Source: Mycolicibacter arupensis (GTDB lineage: Bacteria > Actinomycetota > Actinomycetes > Mycobacteriales > Mycobacteriaceae). Taken from it: a DNA stretch of 64,000 nucleotides. The notes beneath the pieces were generated by a model. It was given only the letters and a program-made list of their open reading frames with translations, was not told the origin of the DNA and did not search any database. Positions 44,012 through 51,262 of this stretch are shown piece after piece; the stretch's first letter is position 1; each line of letters starts with the position of its first letter. A program made the translations under genes and the position numbers. The stretch is taken from the NCBI RefSeq assembly GCF_002086515.1, contig NZ_MVHH01000001.1, positions 186,001 to 250,000 on the forward strand, given 5' to 3'.

Positions 44012-44200
44012 GACCGCGATCCCGAAGCCCAGCGTCCAGCTGGCGTCGTGTAGCGCCGCCGCGCTCATAAAGCCCACCAATGCCAACGCGGCCAGCACCA
44101 GCATGGCCAGCCCCGGCAGTTCGCGGCGGTCTTTGAACACCAATCCGGCGCGCGGATGCGTCGTTCGCCGGCGATCGACTCCTTCATCGGTATCGCTCAT
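43925..44200 (-). CDS. UsfY-like small membrane protein
   Basis: A 91-residue protein with a charged N-terminus (DRRRTTHPRAGLVFKDRREL) followed by two membrane helices (LAMLVLAALALVGFMSAAAL, LGFGIAVLALAIGGVAWLFV) and a basic tail. The THPRAG..KD..PGLA pattern resembles UsfY, the protein encoded near rsbW-sigF in M. tuberculosis. A sigma-F-type promoter ends 10 nt before ATG 44200. It is downstream of the F420-type oxidoreductase gene. Confidence 0.65.
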   Translation of the reverse strand: MSDTDEGVDRRRTTHPRAGLVFKDRRELPGLAMLVLAALALVGFMSAAALHDASWTLGFGIAVLALAIGGVAWLFVGRSRTVREGRRRGQS

Positions 44201-44210
44201 GCGCTTTCGG

Positions 44211-44236
44211 GTACCCGCGGCACCGGCCCCCGAAAC
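44211..44236 (-). promoter_or_regulatory. Sigma-F-type promoter of the usfY-like gene
   Basis: On the minus strand GTTT (44236-44233), 16 nt, GGGTAC (44216-44211), then 10 nt to ATG 44200. It matches the mycobacterial sigma-F consensus and implies a nearly leaderless transcript. Confidence 0.72.
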
Positions 44237-44246
44237 ACCGTTACCG

Positions 44247-45236
44247 CTATGACGCTGCGTCACGCAGCGCCGCCAACAGCGGTTCCGCGGCCTCCTTGAG
44301 GAACGCCTCCTGCGTCTCTCCCCCGACTTGAATCAGCGCGATGTCAGTGAATCCCGCTTCGCGGTAGGCGCCCACCGCATCGACGATCGCGCCCAGATCC
44401 GGTCCACAGGGAATCGCTTCGGCAACGTCGCTGGGCTGGACGAAGCGGGTGGCCGCGGCGAACGCCGCCGGTGTCGGCAGCTCGGCATTGACCGACCAGC
44501 CGCCGCCGAACCAGCGGAACTGTTGGTGGGCGCGTTGGATCGCCGTGTCACGGTCGGGGTCCCAACACACCGGGAGCTGGCCGATGACGCGGCCGCCCTC
44601 GGCCAGCCCGGCCGCCTGGCGTGCGGTGCGCCAGGACTGAACCAGGTCGCTGTCGGGCTGTACTGCGATCAGGTGGTCGGCGGCCGCGGCGAATCTGTCG
44701 ATGCCCTCTCCCCCCGACATGGCTACCGCCAACGCAACCGGTATGCCGGGAAGGTCCCAGAGCCGCGCCTGGTCGAGCTGGAAGTACTCGCCGTCGTGGT
44801 CGACCGTCTCGCCCATCAACAGCTCCCGAATGATCTTGATGGCTTCGCTGAGCATGGCCTGCCGGCGCCGGACGTTCGGCCAGCCCGTCCCGGTGACGAT
44901 GTGCTCGTTGAGGTTCTCCCCACTACCCAGCCCCAAGGTGAATCGCCCCTCGGCCAGGATCTGCAGGGTCGCCGCCTGCTGAGCCACGACCGCGGGGTGG
45001 TAGCGCATGGTCGGGCAGGTCACGTAGCTGTACAGGTCGATGTCGGCGGTGGCGTACGCGACGGCGCCCAGCACCGTCGCCGCGTGGGGGGCATGGCCCT
45101 GCGCGGTCAACCACGGCGAGAAGTGATCACTACACACTGCAAAATCAAACCCGCGCTGCTCGGCGGCAACGGCGTGGCGGACAAGGTCGGTGGGCCCACT
45201 CTGTTCGGTCATGAGGGTATAGCCAAGGCGTGTCAT
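44247..45236 (-). CDS. F420-dependent LLM-class oxidoreductase (TIGR03557 type)
   Basis: A 329-residue luciferase-like TIM-barrel protein of the F420-dependent group. Entry is MTRLGYTLMTEQSGPTDLVR with FAVCSDHFSPWL. Cofactor-site blocks are TCPTMRYHPAVVAQQAATLQ and GRFTLGLGSGENLNEHI, close to the G6PDH-like TIGR03557 family. The C-terminal ALIQVGGETQEAFLKE is also typical. The start is ATG 45236, 10 nt after a sigma-F-type -10. fbiA-fbiB for F420 are in the same window. The substrate is unknown. Confidence 0.9.
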   Translation of the reverse strand: MTRLGYTLMTEQSGPTDLVRHAVAAEQRGFDFAVCSDHFSPWLTAQGHAPHAATVLGAVAYATADIDLYSYVTCPTMRYHPAVVAQQAATLQILAEGRFTLGLGSGENLNEHIVTGTGWPNVRRRQAMLSEAIKIIRELLMGETVDHDGEYFQLDQARLWDLPGIPVALAVAMSGGEGIDRFAAAADHLIAVQPDSDLVQSWRTARQAAGLAEGGRVIGQLPVCWDPDRDTAIQRAHQQFRWFGGGWSVNAELPTPAAFAAATRFVQPSDVAEAIPCGPDLGAIVDAVGAYREAGFTDIALIQVGGETQEAFLKEAAEPLLAALRDAAS

Positions 45237-45246
45237 GGCAGCGTGG

Positions 45247-45271
45247 TTACCCAGCACTCGATCGGTGAAAC
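45247..45271 (-). promoter_or_regulatory. Sigma-F-type promoter of the LLM oxidoreductase gene
   Basis: Minus strand: GTTT (45271-45268, preceded by C), 15 nt, GGGTAA (45252-45247), 10 nt, ATG 45236. It faces away from a second sigma-F-type promoter in the same 81-bp gap. Confidence 0.7.
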
Positions 45272-45281
45272 GGTGCGGCGC

Positions 45282-45309
45282 CGTTTGGCTCGCCCCCCGC
45301 ACGGGGTAA
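45282..45309 (+). promoter_or_regulatory. Sigma-F-type promoter of the redox-enzyme gene
   Basis: CGTTT (45282-45286), 17 nt, GGGTAA (45304-45309), 8 nt, GTG 45318. This supports both a sigma-F promoter and a leaderless start for the divergent redox enzyme. Confidence 0.68.
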
Positions 45310-45317
45310 CCGCGGGT

Positions 45318-46325
45318 GTGCCCATCGCAGCGATCACCACCGAGCCCCGCCTGCCCGTCGCCTGTGGCCCGTTGTCGACGGCGGTCTGCGAGGTGCTGAC
45401 CCTGGACCCGGGCACAGCCCCCGGGCACCTGCCGCCGATCGCCGGCACCGACCCCTACGGCCGCGACCTGCAATTGGCGTTGTACGTCTGCTACGAGCTG
45501 CACTATCGCGGGTTCGCCGGCGTGGATCCGGACTGGGAATGGGACGTTGGCCTGCTGGCGTTCCGCGCAAACCTGGAGCGAGCGTTCCTCGACCGCGTCC
45601 GCCAGGACGTCGGGGCAGTACCGCGGTCGCGGTCGGCGAACGACGAGATGGATGCTGCGGCCACCGAGCCGGTGCACGGCACGGGCCCCTCGTGGCATCT
45701 GCGGGATCACGGCACCTGGGATCAGGCCCGCGAGTACTTCGTCCATAGGTCGCTGTATCACCTCAAGGAGGGCGACCCGCACGCTTGGATCATCCCGCGC
45801 CTGACCGGCCAGGCCAAGGCGTCGTTTGTCGCGGTCGAGTTCGATGAGTACGGCGCCGGCCAGGGGCGCAAGGTGCACCAGCAACTGTTTGCCGACCTGC
45901 TCACCGCCGCCGGCCTGGATGCCGGATACCTCGCGTACCTGGACGTCGCTGCGGCCGAGGCGCTGGCGGTGGTGAACCTGATGTCGCTGTTCGGGTTGCA
46001 CCGCCGCTGGCGGGGCGCGGCCGCGGGGCACTTTGCCGCCACCGAGATCACGTCACCACCGGGCTCAAGCCGACTGGTCACGGCGCTACGGCGGATGGGC
46101 GCGCCGGCTGCGTGCGTCACCTTCTACGCCGAGCACGTCGAGGCTGACGCGGTGCACGAACAAGTGGTGCGCGCCGATGTCATCGGGGACCTGTTGCACC
46201 ACTGTCCGCATTTGGAGACCGATGTCGTGTTCGGTATGCGTGCTCACGCTGCGGTGGAGAATCGGCTTGCAGAACTCATGACCTCGGCCTGGGCGAAGGG
46301 CCGCTCGTCACTAGTCACGCTGTGA
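45318..46325 (+). CDS. Iron-containing redox enzyme-like protein (haem-oxygenase-like fold)
   Basis: A protein of about 335 residues resembling the iron-containing redox enzyme family (heme-oxygenase/TENA-like helical fold). Probable metal ligands lie in YELHYRG, EFDEYGAGQGRKVHQQLF, FYAEHVEADAVHEQVV and the preceding EYFVHRSLYHLKE. It is divergent from an F420-type oxidoreductase, and both share back-to-back sigma-F-type promoters. GTG 45318 is chosen because the -10 ends 8 nt before it. The oxidised substrate is unknown. Confidence 0.78.
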   Translation: MPIAAITTEPRLPVACGPLSTAVCEVLTLDPGTAPGHLPPIAGTDPYGRDLQLALYVCYELHYRGFAGVDPDWEWDVGLLAFRANLERAFLDRVRQDVGAVPRSRSANDEMDAAATEPVHGTGPSWHLRDHGTWDQAREYFVHRSLYHLKEGDPHAWIIPRLTGQAKASFVAVEFDEYGAGQGRKVHQQLFADLLTAAGLDAGYLAYLDVAAAEALAVVNLMSLFGLHRRWRGAAAGHFAATEITSPPGSSRLVTALRRMGAPAACVTFYAEHVEADAVHEQVVRADVIGDLLHHCPHLETDVVFGMRAHAAVENRLAELMTSAWAKGRSSLVTL

Positions 46326-46410
46326 GACTTAAGGTTTCACTGGGATTTTCCCCAATTGTCGGCGTTTTCTTTGCCAAGTGAATCACCGTTGGGTAACGTC
46401 TGGTTTCTCC

Positions 46411-46426
46411 GGTTGAGCTCACAGCC
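46411..46426 (+). promoter_or_regulatory. Leader motif shared by the two STAS genes (copy 1)
   Basis: GGTTGAGCTCACAGCC lies 104 bp before the STAS gene at 46515. A 14/16 match lies 132 bp before the second STAS gene. Both leaders also share CAGTACGA and the ribosome-site word GATGGAG. No sigma-F promoter with correct spacing was found here. Confidence 0.5.
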
Positions 46427-46514
46427 GCAGCAGAACGTCTCCGGGTCACGTTGCCCGGAACAGATGTGCTGATGTCATCCAGCAGTACGATTCGTCGCCT
46501 GATGGAGTGAGAAT

Positions 46515-46952
46515 ATGACGAGTAGCAGAATCGCCGAGATCGCTGTCGCCACCCCTGCCACCGAAGCCACCCAGGCTTGGCGCAGCCACACCGCCAAATT
46601 CACGGTCCATTGGGGCCGGGCCGGAGCTGTGGTCGCCGTCGACGGAGAGATAGACGCCGCCAACGCGAGCGCATTCGCCGACTACGCCAAGCAGTGCGCT
46701 GACTGCTGCGAATGGCTGGTGGTGGACCTGTCTGCGCTGACTTTCATCGGTACCGAAGGGTTTTCGGCCCTCCAATCGGTCAGCGCGCAGTGCGCCAGCG
46801 CCCAGACGCAGCTGAAGGTGGTTCCCAGTACGGCACTGCGTACCCTGCTGCGGATCTGCGACCCACAGGCTCGGCTTCCGCTGGTGGAATCACTGTCGGA
46901 AGCCCTGGCCGACGTGCAGCGCCTCGGTCGGCCGCTTCGCCTGGTGCCCTGA
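46515..46952 (+). CDS. STAS-domain anti-anti-sigma factor (paralogue 1)
   Basis: A 145-residue STAS protein, expected to bind an RsbW-type anti-sigma factor and free its sigma factor. The core reads AVVAVDGEIDAANASAFADY and LVVDLSALTFIGTEGFSAL. The usual phosphorylated Ser position is Thr80. Cysteines C61, C65, C93 and C115 are conserved in the second STAS protein of the window, so redox control as known for RsfA is possible. GATGGAG precedes the ATG. rsbW-sigF lies 12 kb away. Confidence 0.88.
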   Translation: MTSSRIAEIAVATPATEATQAWRSHTAKFTVHWGRAGAVVAVDGEIDAANASAFADYAKQCADCCEWLVVDLSALTFIGTEGFSALQSVSAQCASAQTQLKVVPSTALRTLLRICDPQARLPLVESLSEALADVQRLGRPLRLVP

Positions 46953-47072
46953 CGTCACGCTGGGACCGCGTTCTTCGACAGTGCCGTAGCGGCCGTCGGG
47001 GTCCACAGGGCCACCACTACCGCGTCGTGAAAGCGCGGTCGACGGTCACGCTGCCACATTGTTCCTCTCGTT

Positions 47073-47099
47073 CGTATGGCGAAGTCCCTTCGTGGGTAT
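47073..47099 (+). promoter_or_regulatory. Sigma-F-type promoter of the HAD gene
   Basis: CGTAT (47073-47077), 16 nt, GGGTAT (47094-47099), then a leader of about 28 nt with GAAGGAG before GTG 47134. The -10 is perfect and the -35 has one change. Confidence 0.55.
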
Positions 47100-47133
47100 C
47101 CCAGCCGGGACATCCGCCAACGAAGGAGCAAGT

Positions 47134-47808
47134 GTGAGAACACAATCAGCTGTGCTGTTCGACGTCGACGGCACGCTGGTCGATTCCAACTATCTGCATG
47201 TGCACGCCTGGCGGCGGGCATTCGCCGATCTGAACATCGAGGTGGAGTCGTGGCGCATCCACCGCGCGATCGGTATGGACGGATCCAAGCTGGTTGACCT
47301 GCTGTCCGACGGCGCGCCCGACGCGGTCTGCCGACAACTCAAAGACCTGCATTCGCAGTATTACCTGGGGTCATCGGAGCTGCTGTCACCACTCCCCGGC
47401 TCGAGGGATCTCCTGGAACGCATAGCGTCCCTGGGCATTCCGGTGGTGCTGGCAACCTCGGCGCCCGAAGACGAGTTGGCGATGCTGCGCAGGGTGCTGG
47501 ACTGCGACGACCTTGTCACGGCGGTTACCTCTTCGGCCGATGTTGACGTCGCGAAGCCGCATCCGGACATCATCGAGATTGCGCTGGAGCGGATTGGCGC
47601 CGTGGCACAGCGGGCGGTCTTAGTCGGTGATGCGGTCTGGGATATGCAGGCAGCCGTGCGCGCCGGGGTCGCGTGCATCGGGGTACTCAGCGGCGGCGTC
47701 TCACGCGGGGAGTTGGAGTCCGCAGGCGCGGCTACCGTTTTCGACAATGCCGCCAACCTGCTGAACAGCATTGACGACACCCCGATCGCCACACTGACGA
47801 CGAGATAG
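47134..47808 (+). CDS. HAD-superfamily phosphatase (phosphoglucomutase/phosphatase-like)
   Basis: A 224-residue HAD hydrolase with motif I FDVDGTLVDSN, a helical cap (HAWRRAFADLNIEVESWRIH), motif II LATSAP and motifs III/IV in VDVAKPHPDI and LVGDAVWDM. It likely dephosphorylates a sugar or small phosphorylated metabolite. The GTG at 47134 has GAAGGAG upstream. A sigma-F-type promoter precedes it and a hairpin follows, so it appears to be a single-gene unit. Confidence 0.88.
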   Translation: MRTQSAVLFDVDGTLVDSNYLHVHAWRRAFADLNIEVESWRIHRAIGMDGSKLVDLLSDGAPDAVCRQLKDLHSQYYLGSSELLSPLPGSRDLLERIASLGIPVVLATSAPEDELAMLRRVLDCDDLVTAVTSSADVDVAKPHPDIIEIALERIGAVAQRAVLVGDAVWDMQAAVRAGVACIGVLSGGVSRGELESAGAATVFDNAANLLNSIDDTPIATLTTR

Positions 47809-47815
47809 CAGACCG

Positions 47816-47840
47816 GCACCTGCGGTAGACCGCCAGGTGC
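47816..47840. terminator. Hairpin between convergent HAD and ChaB genes
   Basis: GCACCTG (47816-47822) pairs with CAGGTGC (47834-47840), with inner GGT/ACC pairing. It lies between two convergent stops and can serve both. Confidence 0.6.
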
Positions 47841-47853
47841 TCCCGTGTCTTTG

Positions 47854-48267
47854 CTAGCGCCCCCGGACCCGGCGGTTGTGCTTCTTGATGGCTGTCACGA
47901 GTTCGGCCTTGCGCATGGTCGACCGCCCGTGGATGTCGAGCCGGCGCGCAACATCCAGCAGGTGCTGCTTGCTGGCGTTGGCGTCGACCCCCTCAGCGGA
48001 GGGCCCGCTGTTATTCGGGCCGCCACCCTCGGCACGTTTGTCCGACGGGCCAGGCTTGGCCTTCGCCTCCCAGTGGTCGCCGACTTTCTCGAAGCTGTGT
48101 TTGAGGGCCGCATAGGCCACCCGGTGGGCACGTTGTTCACTGCCGTATTCCTTGGCGGCCGCATCGTGGGCCTCGGCAAAGGTGCGTTGTGCTTTAGCGC
48201 TGGAACGCTGCAGCGTGGTGGGCAACTCGCTGCGCTTGGGTGTGCCGCTCTTCGACATCTTGGGCAT
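47854..48267 (-). CDS. ChaB domain / Rho N-terminal domain fusion protein
   Basis: A 137-residue basic protein. The N-terminal part (KRSELPTTLQRSSAKAQRTF, then HRVAYAALKHSFEKVG) is ChaB-like. A Gly/Ser/Pro linker follows. The C-terminal 35 residues (KQHLLDVARRLDIHGRSTMR, KAELVTAIKKH) form a Rho_N/SAP-like helix-extended-helix that often binds nucleic acid. AGGAGG precedes ATG 48267, and a sigma-F-type promoter lies 34 nt further up. The role is unknown; ChaB fusions occur in stress-related sets. Confidence 0.82.
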   Translation of the reverse strand: MPKMSKSGTPKRSELPTTLQRSSAKAQRTFAEAHDAAAKEYGSEQRAHRVAYAALKHSFEKVGDHWEAKAKPGPSDKRAEGGGPNNSGPSAEGVDANASKQHLLDVARRLDIHGRSTMRKAELVTAIKKHNRRVRGR

Positions 48268-48301
48268 GAGGCCTCCTCGTGAACGTCTCGATCGGACCTG
48301 G

Positions 48302-48327
48302 ATACCCGCCCGGCATACCAGCCAATC
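48302..48327 (-). promoter_or_regulatory. Sigma-F-type promoter of the chaB-like gene
   Basis: Minus strand GATT (48327-48324), 16 nt, GGGTAT (48307-48302), then a 34-nt leader with AGGAGG to ATG 48267. Confidence 0.62.
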
Positions 48328-48371
48328 CGGGGAGAACTGTGGCCGCCGAGCCGGCCTTTTCTCAACTCTGA

Positions 48372-48398
48372 GGTTTCAACTGCGATCGCAGCGGGAAT
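48372..48398 (+). promoter_or_regulatory. Sigma-F-type promoter of the 48429-49884 gene set
   Basis: GGTTT (48372-48376), 16 nt, GGGAAT (48393-48398). The -35 is perfect and the -10 uses the GGGAA variant. GGAGG precedes the ATG at 48429. Confidence 0.6.
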
Positions 48399-48428
48399 GA
48401 ATGCGTTCACAACACGAATGGAGGACGC

Positions 48429-48662
48429 ATGCGGATCGGTGGATTGGCCGGACCTATTGTGCTGCTCTGGTTGGTGATCGGCATTTTCGCCGCGTGGCAG
48501 CGCGACTACTTTCACGGGAGCCAGACCAGCTGCGCAAGTGCCGGGACCATCGCCGTGACCGTTCTAGCCGGCCCACTGAACTATGCCGGCGTCAAACCAG
48601 TCGTATCGGATTGCCATTTGCCGCAGCCTTCATCGTTGGATGCGGTCGGTTTCATTGTGTGA
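48429..48662 (+). CDS. Small membrane-anchored or secreted protein
   Basis: A 77-residue protein with one N-terminal hydrophobic helix (GLAGPIVLLWLVIGIFAAW) and a short outer part with two cysteines (SC..., DCHLP) that could form a disulfide. GTIAVTVLAGPLNYAGVKPV is weakly hydrophobic and may be a second helix. It leads a likely operon with a DUF6131 micro-protein (16-bp gap) and a MEDS-HATPase protein. No known family was recognised. Confidence 0.7.
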   Translation: MRIGGLAGPIVLLWLVIGIFAAWQRDYFHGSQTSCASAGTIAVTVLAGPLNYAGVKPVVSDCHLPQPSSLDAVGFIV

Positions 48663-48678
48663 GGGAAGGGATTAGAAA

Positions 48679-48834
48679 ATGATTGGCCTCGGGGTAGTTC
48701 TGCTTATTCTCGCGCTCGTATTCAAGATCAACGTTCTGTGGACTGTCGGCGTCATTCTGCTGGTGGTCGGTGCCGCATTGTGGATTCTGGGCGCGATCGG
48801 ACGCCCAGTTGCGGGCCGCCGCTACTGGTACTGA
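48679..48834 (+). CDS. DUF6131 micro-protein (copy 1)
   Basis: A 51-residue protein, almost entirely two membrane helices: MIGLGVVLLILALVFKINVL and TVGVILLVVGAALWILGAIG, ending RPVAGRRYWY. It was read directly from the bases and is too short for most gene finders. A second copy of the same length and nearly the same C-terminus lies at 55219-55374 on the other strand. Function is unknown; it lies in the sigma-F-rich region. Confidence 0.8.
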   Translation: MIGLGVVLLILALVFKINVLWTVGVILLVVGAALWILGAIGRPVAGRRYWY

Positions 48835-48933
48835 TCACCCCCGGGCGCGCCACCCGTCATCGGATCGGGCCGCTGAAATCTTGATCTGGGCCCGTTCTGG
48901 GACCGCTCATGTTGGAGGACGGGGGCAGATGCG

Positions 48934-49884
48934 ATGGCCGTCGCCGCAGGGGAGGATCGGGACTCCTTCAGACACATCGCGCTGACCTACGGATCACCAC
49001 AGGAATACCTGGATTATCTGGTGACGTTCGTCGGCGATGGTGTGGCCGAGGGCGTCCCGGTCTTGATCGCTGTCCCCGGGCCCAGTCTTGCGCTGCTGCG
49101 CAGCGCCCTGTCCCCAGGCACCTTCGACGCGGTGACCGCGGTCGACATGAGCCGGGCCGGACGCAACCCCGGCCACATCTTGGGAGGGGTATTCGGCGCC
49201 TTTGCCGCCCGGCATCGGTCGAGCCCGGTGAAGATGGTCGGCGAACAGATCTGGCATGGCCGATCACCGCAGGAGTATTCGGCCTGCCTCCAGCATGAGG
49301 CACTGGTCAACGAGGCCTTCGCCGGTCGCGACCTCACAGTGGTCTGCCCCTTTGACGCAACGCATGTGGACTCAGCGACCCTCGTGGACGCGGAGATCAC
49401 CCACCCACGCGTAAGCCGGGGCGGGCGTGGAGATCGCGCCAGCGCGACGTTCGCTCCCCAAGCCGCGTGGGAGCGCTGCAACGAGCCGCTGCCGGGCAAC
49501 CCCACCGCGGCGAGCTACGCCGTACACCGCCTCGCCGACCTCGCCGGCGCACGACAGTTCTGCGCCAGATACGCGCGATGGTTCGGGCTGACCGCCGATG
49601 CCATTGCCGATCTGCAGTTGATCGTCAATGAGCTGGCGACCAACAGCCTGCAGCACGGACGCAGGCCGATCACCCTGCTGCTGTGGGAATCTGCGGGCCA
49701 GCTGGTGTGCCAGGTGCGCGACGCCGGGCACCTGACCGACCGACTTGCCGGACGGCGGCCGATCGTGGGCGACGTCGATGACGGTCGGGGCCTCTATGTG
49801 GTCAATGCGACCGCTGATCTGGTGCGTATCCACGCCGCGCCGACGGGGACCACCGTGCAGGCGCATCTGCGGATGCGCCGCTGA
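48934..49884 (+). CDS. MEDS-domain plus HATPase (RsbW-like) regulatory protein
   Basis: A 316-residue protein. Residues 1-165 match the MEDS sensor domain (HIALTYGSPQEYLDYLVTFV, KMVGEQIWHGRSPQEYSACL, VVCPFDATHVD). Residues 205-316 are an anti-sigma-type HATPase (LQLIVNELATNSLQHG, VRDAGHL, DDGRGLYVVNATAD). Such proteins link small-molecule sensing to partner switching of sigma factors. An imperfect SD (GGAGGACGGGGGC) precedes ATG 48934. The target is unknown; sigma-F or one of the STAS proteins is a reasonable candidate. Confidence 0.88.
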   Translation: MAVAAGEDRDSFRHIALTYGSPQEYLDYLVTFVGDGVAEGVPVLIAVPGPSLALLRSALSPGTFDAVTAVDMSRAGRNPGHILGGVFGAFAARHRSSPVKMVGEQIWHGRSPQEYSACLQHEALVNEAFAGRDLTVVCPFDATHVDSATLVDAEITHPRVSRGGRGDRASATFAPQAAWERCNEPLPGNPTAASYAVHRLADLAGARQFCARYARWFGLTADAIADLQLIVNELATNSLQHGRRPITLLLWESAGQLVCQVRDAGHLTDRLAGRRPIVGDVDDGRGLYVVNATADLVRIHAAPTGTTVQAHLRMRR

Positions 49885-49895
49885 GCGCGGACGGG

Positions 49896-49948
49896 CCGGC
49901 GAGGCAACGCTGCGGGGAGAGCAATGGACCGCTGCGTTACCTCGCCGG
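49896..49948. terminator. Long hairpin after the MEDS-HATPase gene
   Basis: CCGGCGAGG (49896-49904) and AACGC (49906-49910) pair with GCGTT (49934-49938) and CCTCGCCGG (49940-49948), with one mismatch. It sits 12 bp after the stop. Confidence 0.6.
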
Positions 49949-50097
49949 ACCCCTCGGTAACGTCGCGCGCTTGCACACTGCTTGTCCGCCAGGCCGTGGC
50001 AATACGCGTTTACCGCCGCATGTCGTGCATCACCGTGGAACATCACCTCCTTCGCTTGGTACGTGCGCGATCAGTACGCCGCACCCGCCCACGTCGG

Positions 50098-50520
50098 TCA
50101 GGCGTTGATGACCCGATCGCCGTGACCGCTGGCGACCTTGATGCGGCGCGGCTTCGCCTTCTCGGCGACGGGAATGGTGAGGCGCAACACGCCGTCGTGG
50201 TAGCTGGCCTGGATCTGCTCGGCGTCGAGGGTGTCCCCGAGGAAAAGCTGCCTGCTGAACACGCCGCGGGGCCGCTCCGCGGACACCATCTCGCGGCTCT
50301 GATCCAGCGCCGGACGCCGGGCATGCACGGTCAGCACGTTGCGCTCGACGTCGAGATCCAAGGAATCCTCTGCCACGCCGGGGAGGTCGAACTCGACGAT
50401 GAACTGGTCACCGTCACGCCAGGCGTCCATCGGCATGAGCGCCGGTCGCGCCGCGGTACCCGACACCTGCTGGGTCCAGCGGTCGAGATCACGGAACGGG
50501 TCGGTACGCATCAACATCAT
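50098..50520 (-). CDS. Hsp20-family small heat-shock protein
   Basis: A 140-residue alpha-crystallin-type chaperone. The N-terminal arm is [19 protein letters not shown]. The crystallin domain runs from about 35 ([63 protein letters not shown]). It protects unfolding proteins under stress. AGGAGG lies 5 nt before ATG 50520. It is divergent from a MerR/HspR-like gene, with a perfect inverted repeat over its probable transcription start. Confidence 0.93.
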   Translation of the reverse strand: MMLMRTDPFRDLDRWTQQVSGTAARPALMPMDAWRDGDQFIVEFDLPGVAEDSLDLDVERNVLTVHARRPALDQSREMVSAERPRGVFSRQLFLGDTLDAEQIQASYHDGVLRLTIPVAEKAKPRRIKVASGHGDRVINA

Positions 50521-50547
50521 CTCCACCTCCTAGCTTTTCGGCAGATC

Positions 50548-50601
50548 ATCTATGCCTGCCGACATAGATTTTTATATAGCACCAGTGGTAGGTTGATGCA
50601 A
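50548..50601 (-). promoter_or_regulatory. hsp20 promoter with perfect 7-bp inverted-repeat operator
   Basis: Minus strand -35 TTGCAT (50601-50596), 17 nt, -10 TATATA (50578-50573). Just downstream, ATCTATG (50548-50554) and CATAGAT (50563-50569) form a perfect repeat with an 8-bp spacer, placed about +4 to +25. It is a likely repressor site for the adjacent MerR-type protein. Confidence 0.7.
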
Positions 50602-50624
50602 CAGGTGGCGGCAACGAATTTTCG

Positions 50625-51038
50625 ATGAGCGAAGGCGGCGCACAGGTGGCACCAGACAGCAACACCCGATCCGGGCTCGGGGTCTACGGGATCTCGGTGG
50701 CGGCCGAACTGTCCGGAGTCGGGCAGCAGACACTGCGTCTGTACGAGAGTCGCGGGTTACTGACCCCGGCGCGCACTCCAGGGGGAACGCGCCGCTACAG
50801 CGATGACGACATCGCTCGGCTACGACGCATCACGGAGCTGGTGGGCATCGGTATCAACGTGGCAGGTATCGGCCAGATACTCGGCCTGGAAGCCGACAAT
50901 GCCCGATTGGTGTCCGACAACACCCGGCTGCAATCCGATAACAGCCGGCTGCGATCGGATAACTCGCAGCTCAAGACCGATTACGCCCTACTGGCTGACG
51001 CCCGGAAGGCCTCGGGCCGGCCGCGGCCGCGCGGTTAG
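50625..51038 (+). CDS. MerR/HspR-family regulator with five-heptad coiled coil
   Basis: A 137-residue regulator. The winged helix-turn-helix spans about 18-88 (YGISVAAELSGVGQQTLRLY, RTPGGTRRYSDDDIARLR). The stretch 91-125 is five consecutive heptads DNARLVS, DNTRLQS, DNSRLRS, DNSQLKT, DYALLAD with Leu at the fifth place each time: an unusually regular leucine zipper. The tail is basic. Being divergent from hsp20, it is the obvious candidate for its control. Its end overlaps the convergent CDGSH gene by 4 bp. Confidence 0.88.
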   Translation: MSEGGAQVAPDSNTRSGLGVYGISVAAELSGVGQQTLRLYESRGLLTPARTPGGTRRYSDDDIARLRRITELVGIGINVAGIGQILGLEADNARLVSDNTRLQSDNSRLRSDNSQLKTDYALLADARKASGRPRPRG

Positions 51039-51262
51039 CCCGAGTCGGCGGCATCCACCTGCACCTGCCGGGACGGACCGCAGCGCCGCCGGTGACTGGT
51101 GTCGCACAACGGATAGTTGCGGCTGCGTCCACACGTGCAGATGGCCACCATGAACCGCTCGGACTCGACCACGCCGTCGGGTGTCTCGATTCGCACCGGC
51201 CCCGCGACCAGCATCGGGCCGTTGCGCACGATCTTCACCACCCGATGCTCTGACGCAGTCAT
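51035..51262 (-). CDS. CDGSH-type iron-sulfur protein
   Basis: A 75-residue protein with the [2Fe-2S] pattern CTCGRSRNYPLCDTSH (C-x-C...C...H). CDTSH replaces the usual CDGSH, a variant I recall from other actinobacteria. A short beta strand set precedes it (PMLVAGPVRIETPDG). The ATG at 51262 overlaps the stop of the upstream methyltransferase gene (ATGA), so the two are coupled. An electron-transfer or redox-sensing role is presumed. Confidence 0.85.
   Translation of the reverse strand: MTASEHRVVKIVRNGPMLVAGPVRIETPDGVVESERFMVAICTCGRSRNYPLCDTSHRRRCGPSRQVQVDAADSG

Noticed and set aside
46364..46396. GTTT ... GGGTAA upstream of STAS gene 1 as a sigma-F promoter
   Set aside because: The spacer is 23 nt, well outside 15-17.
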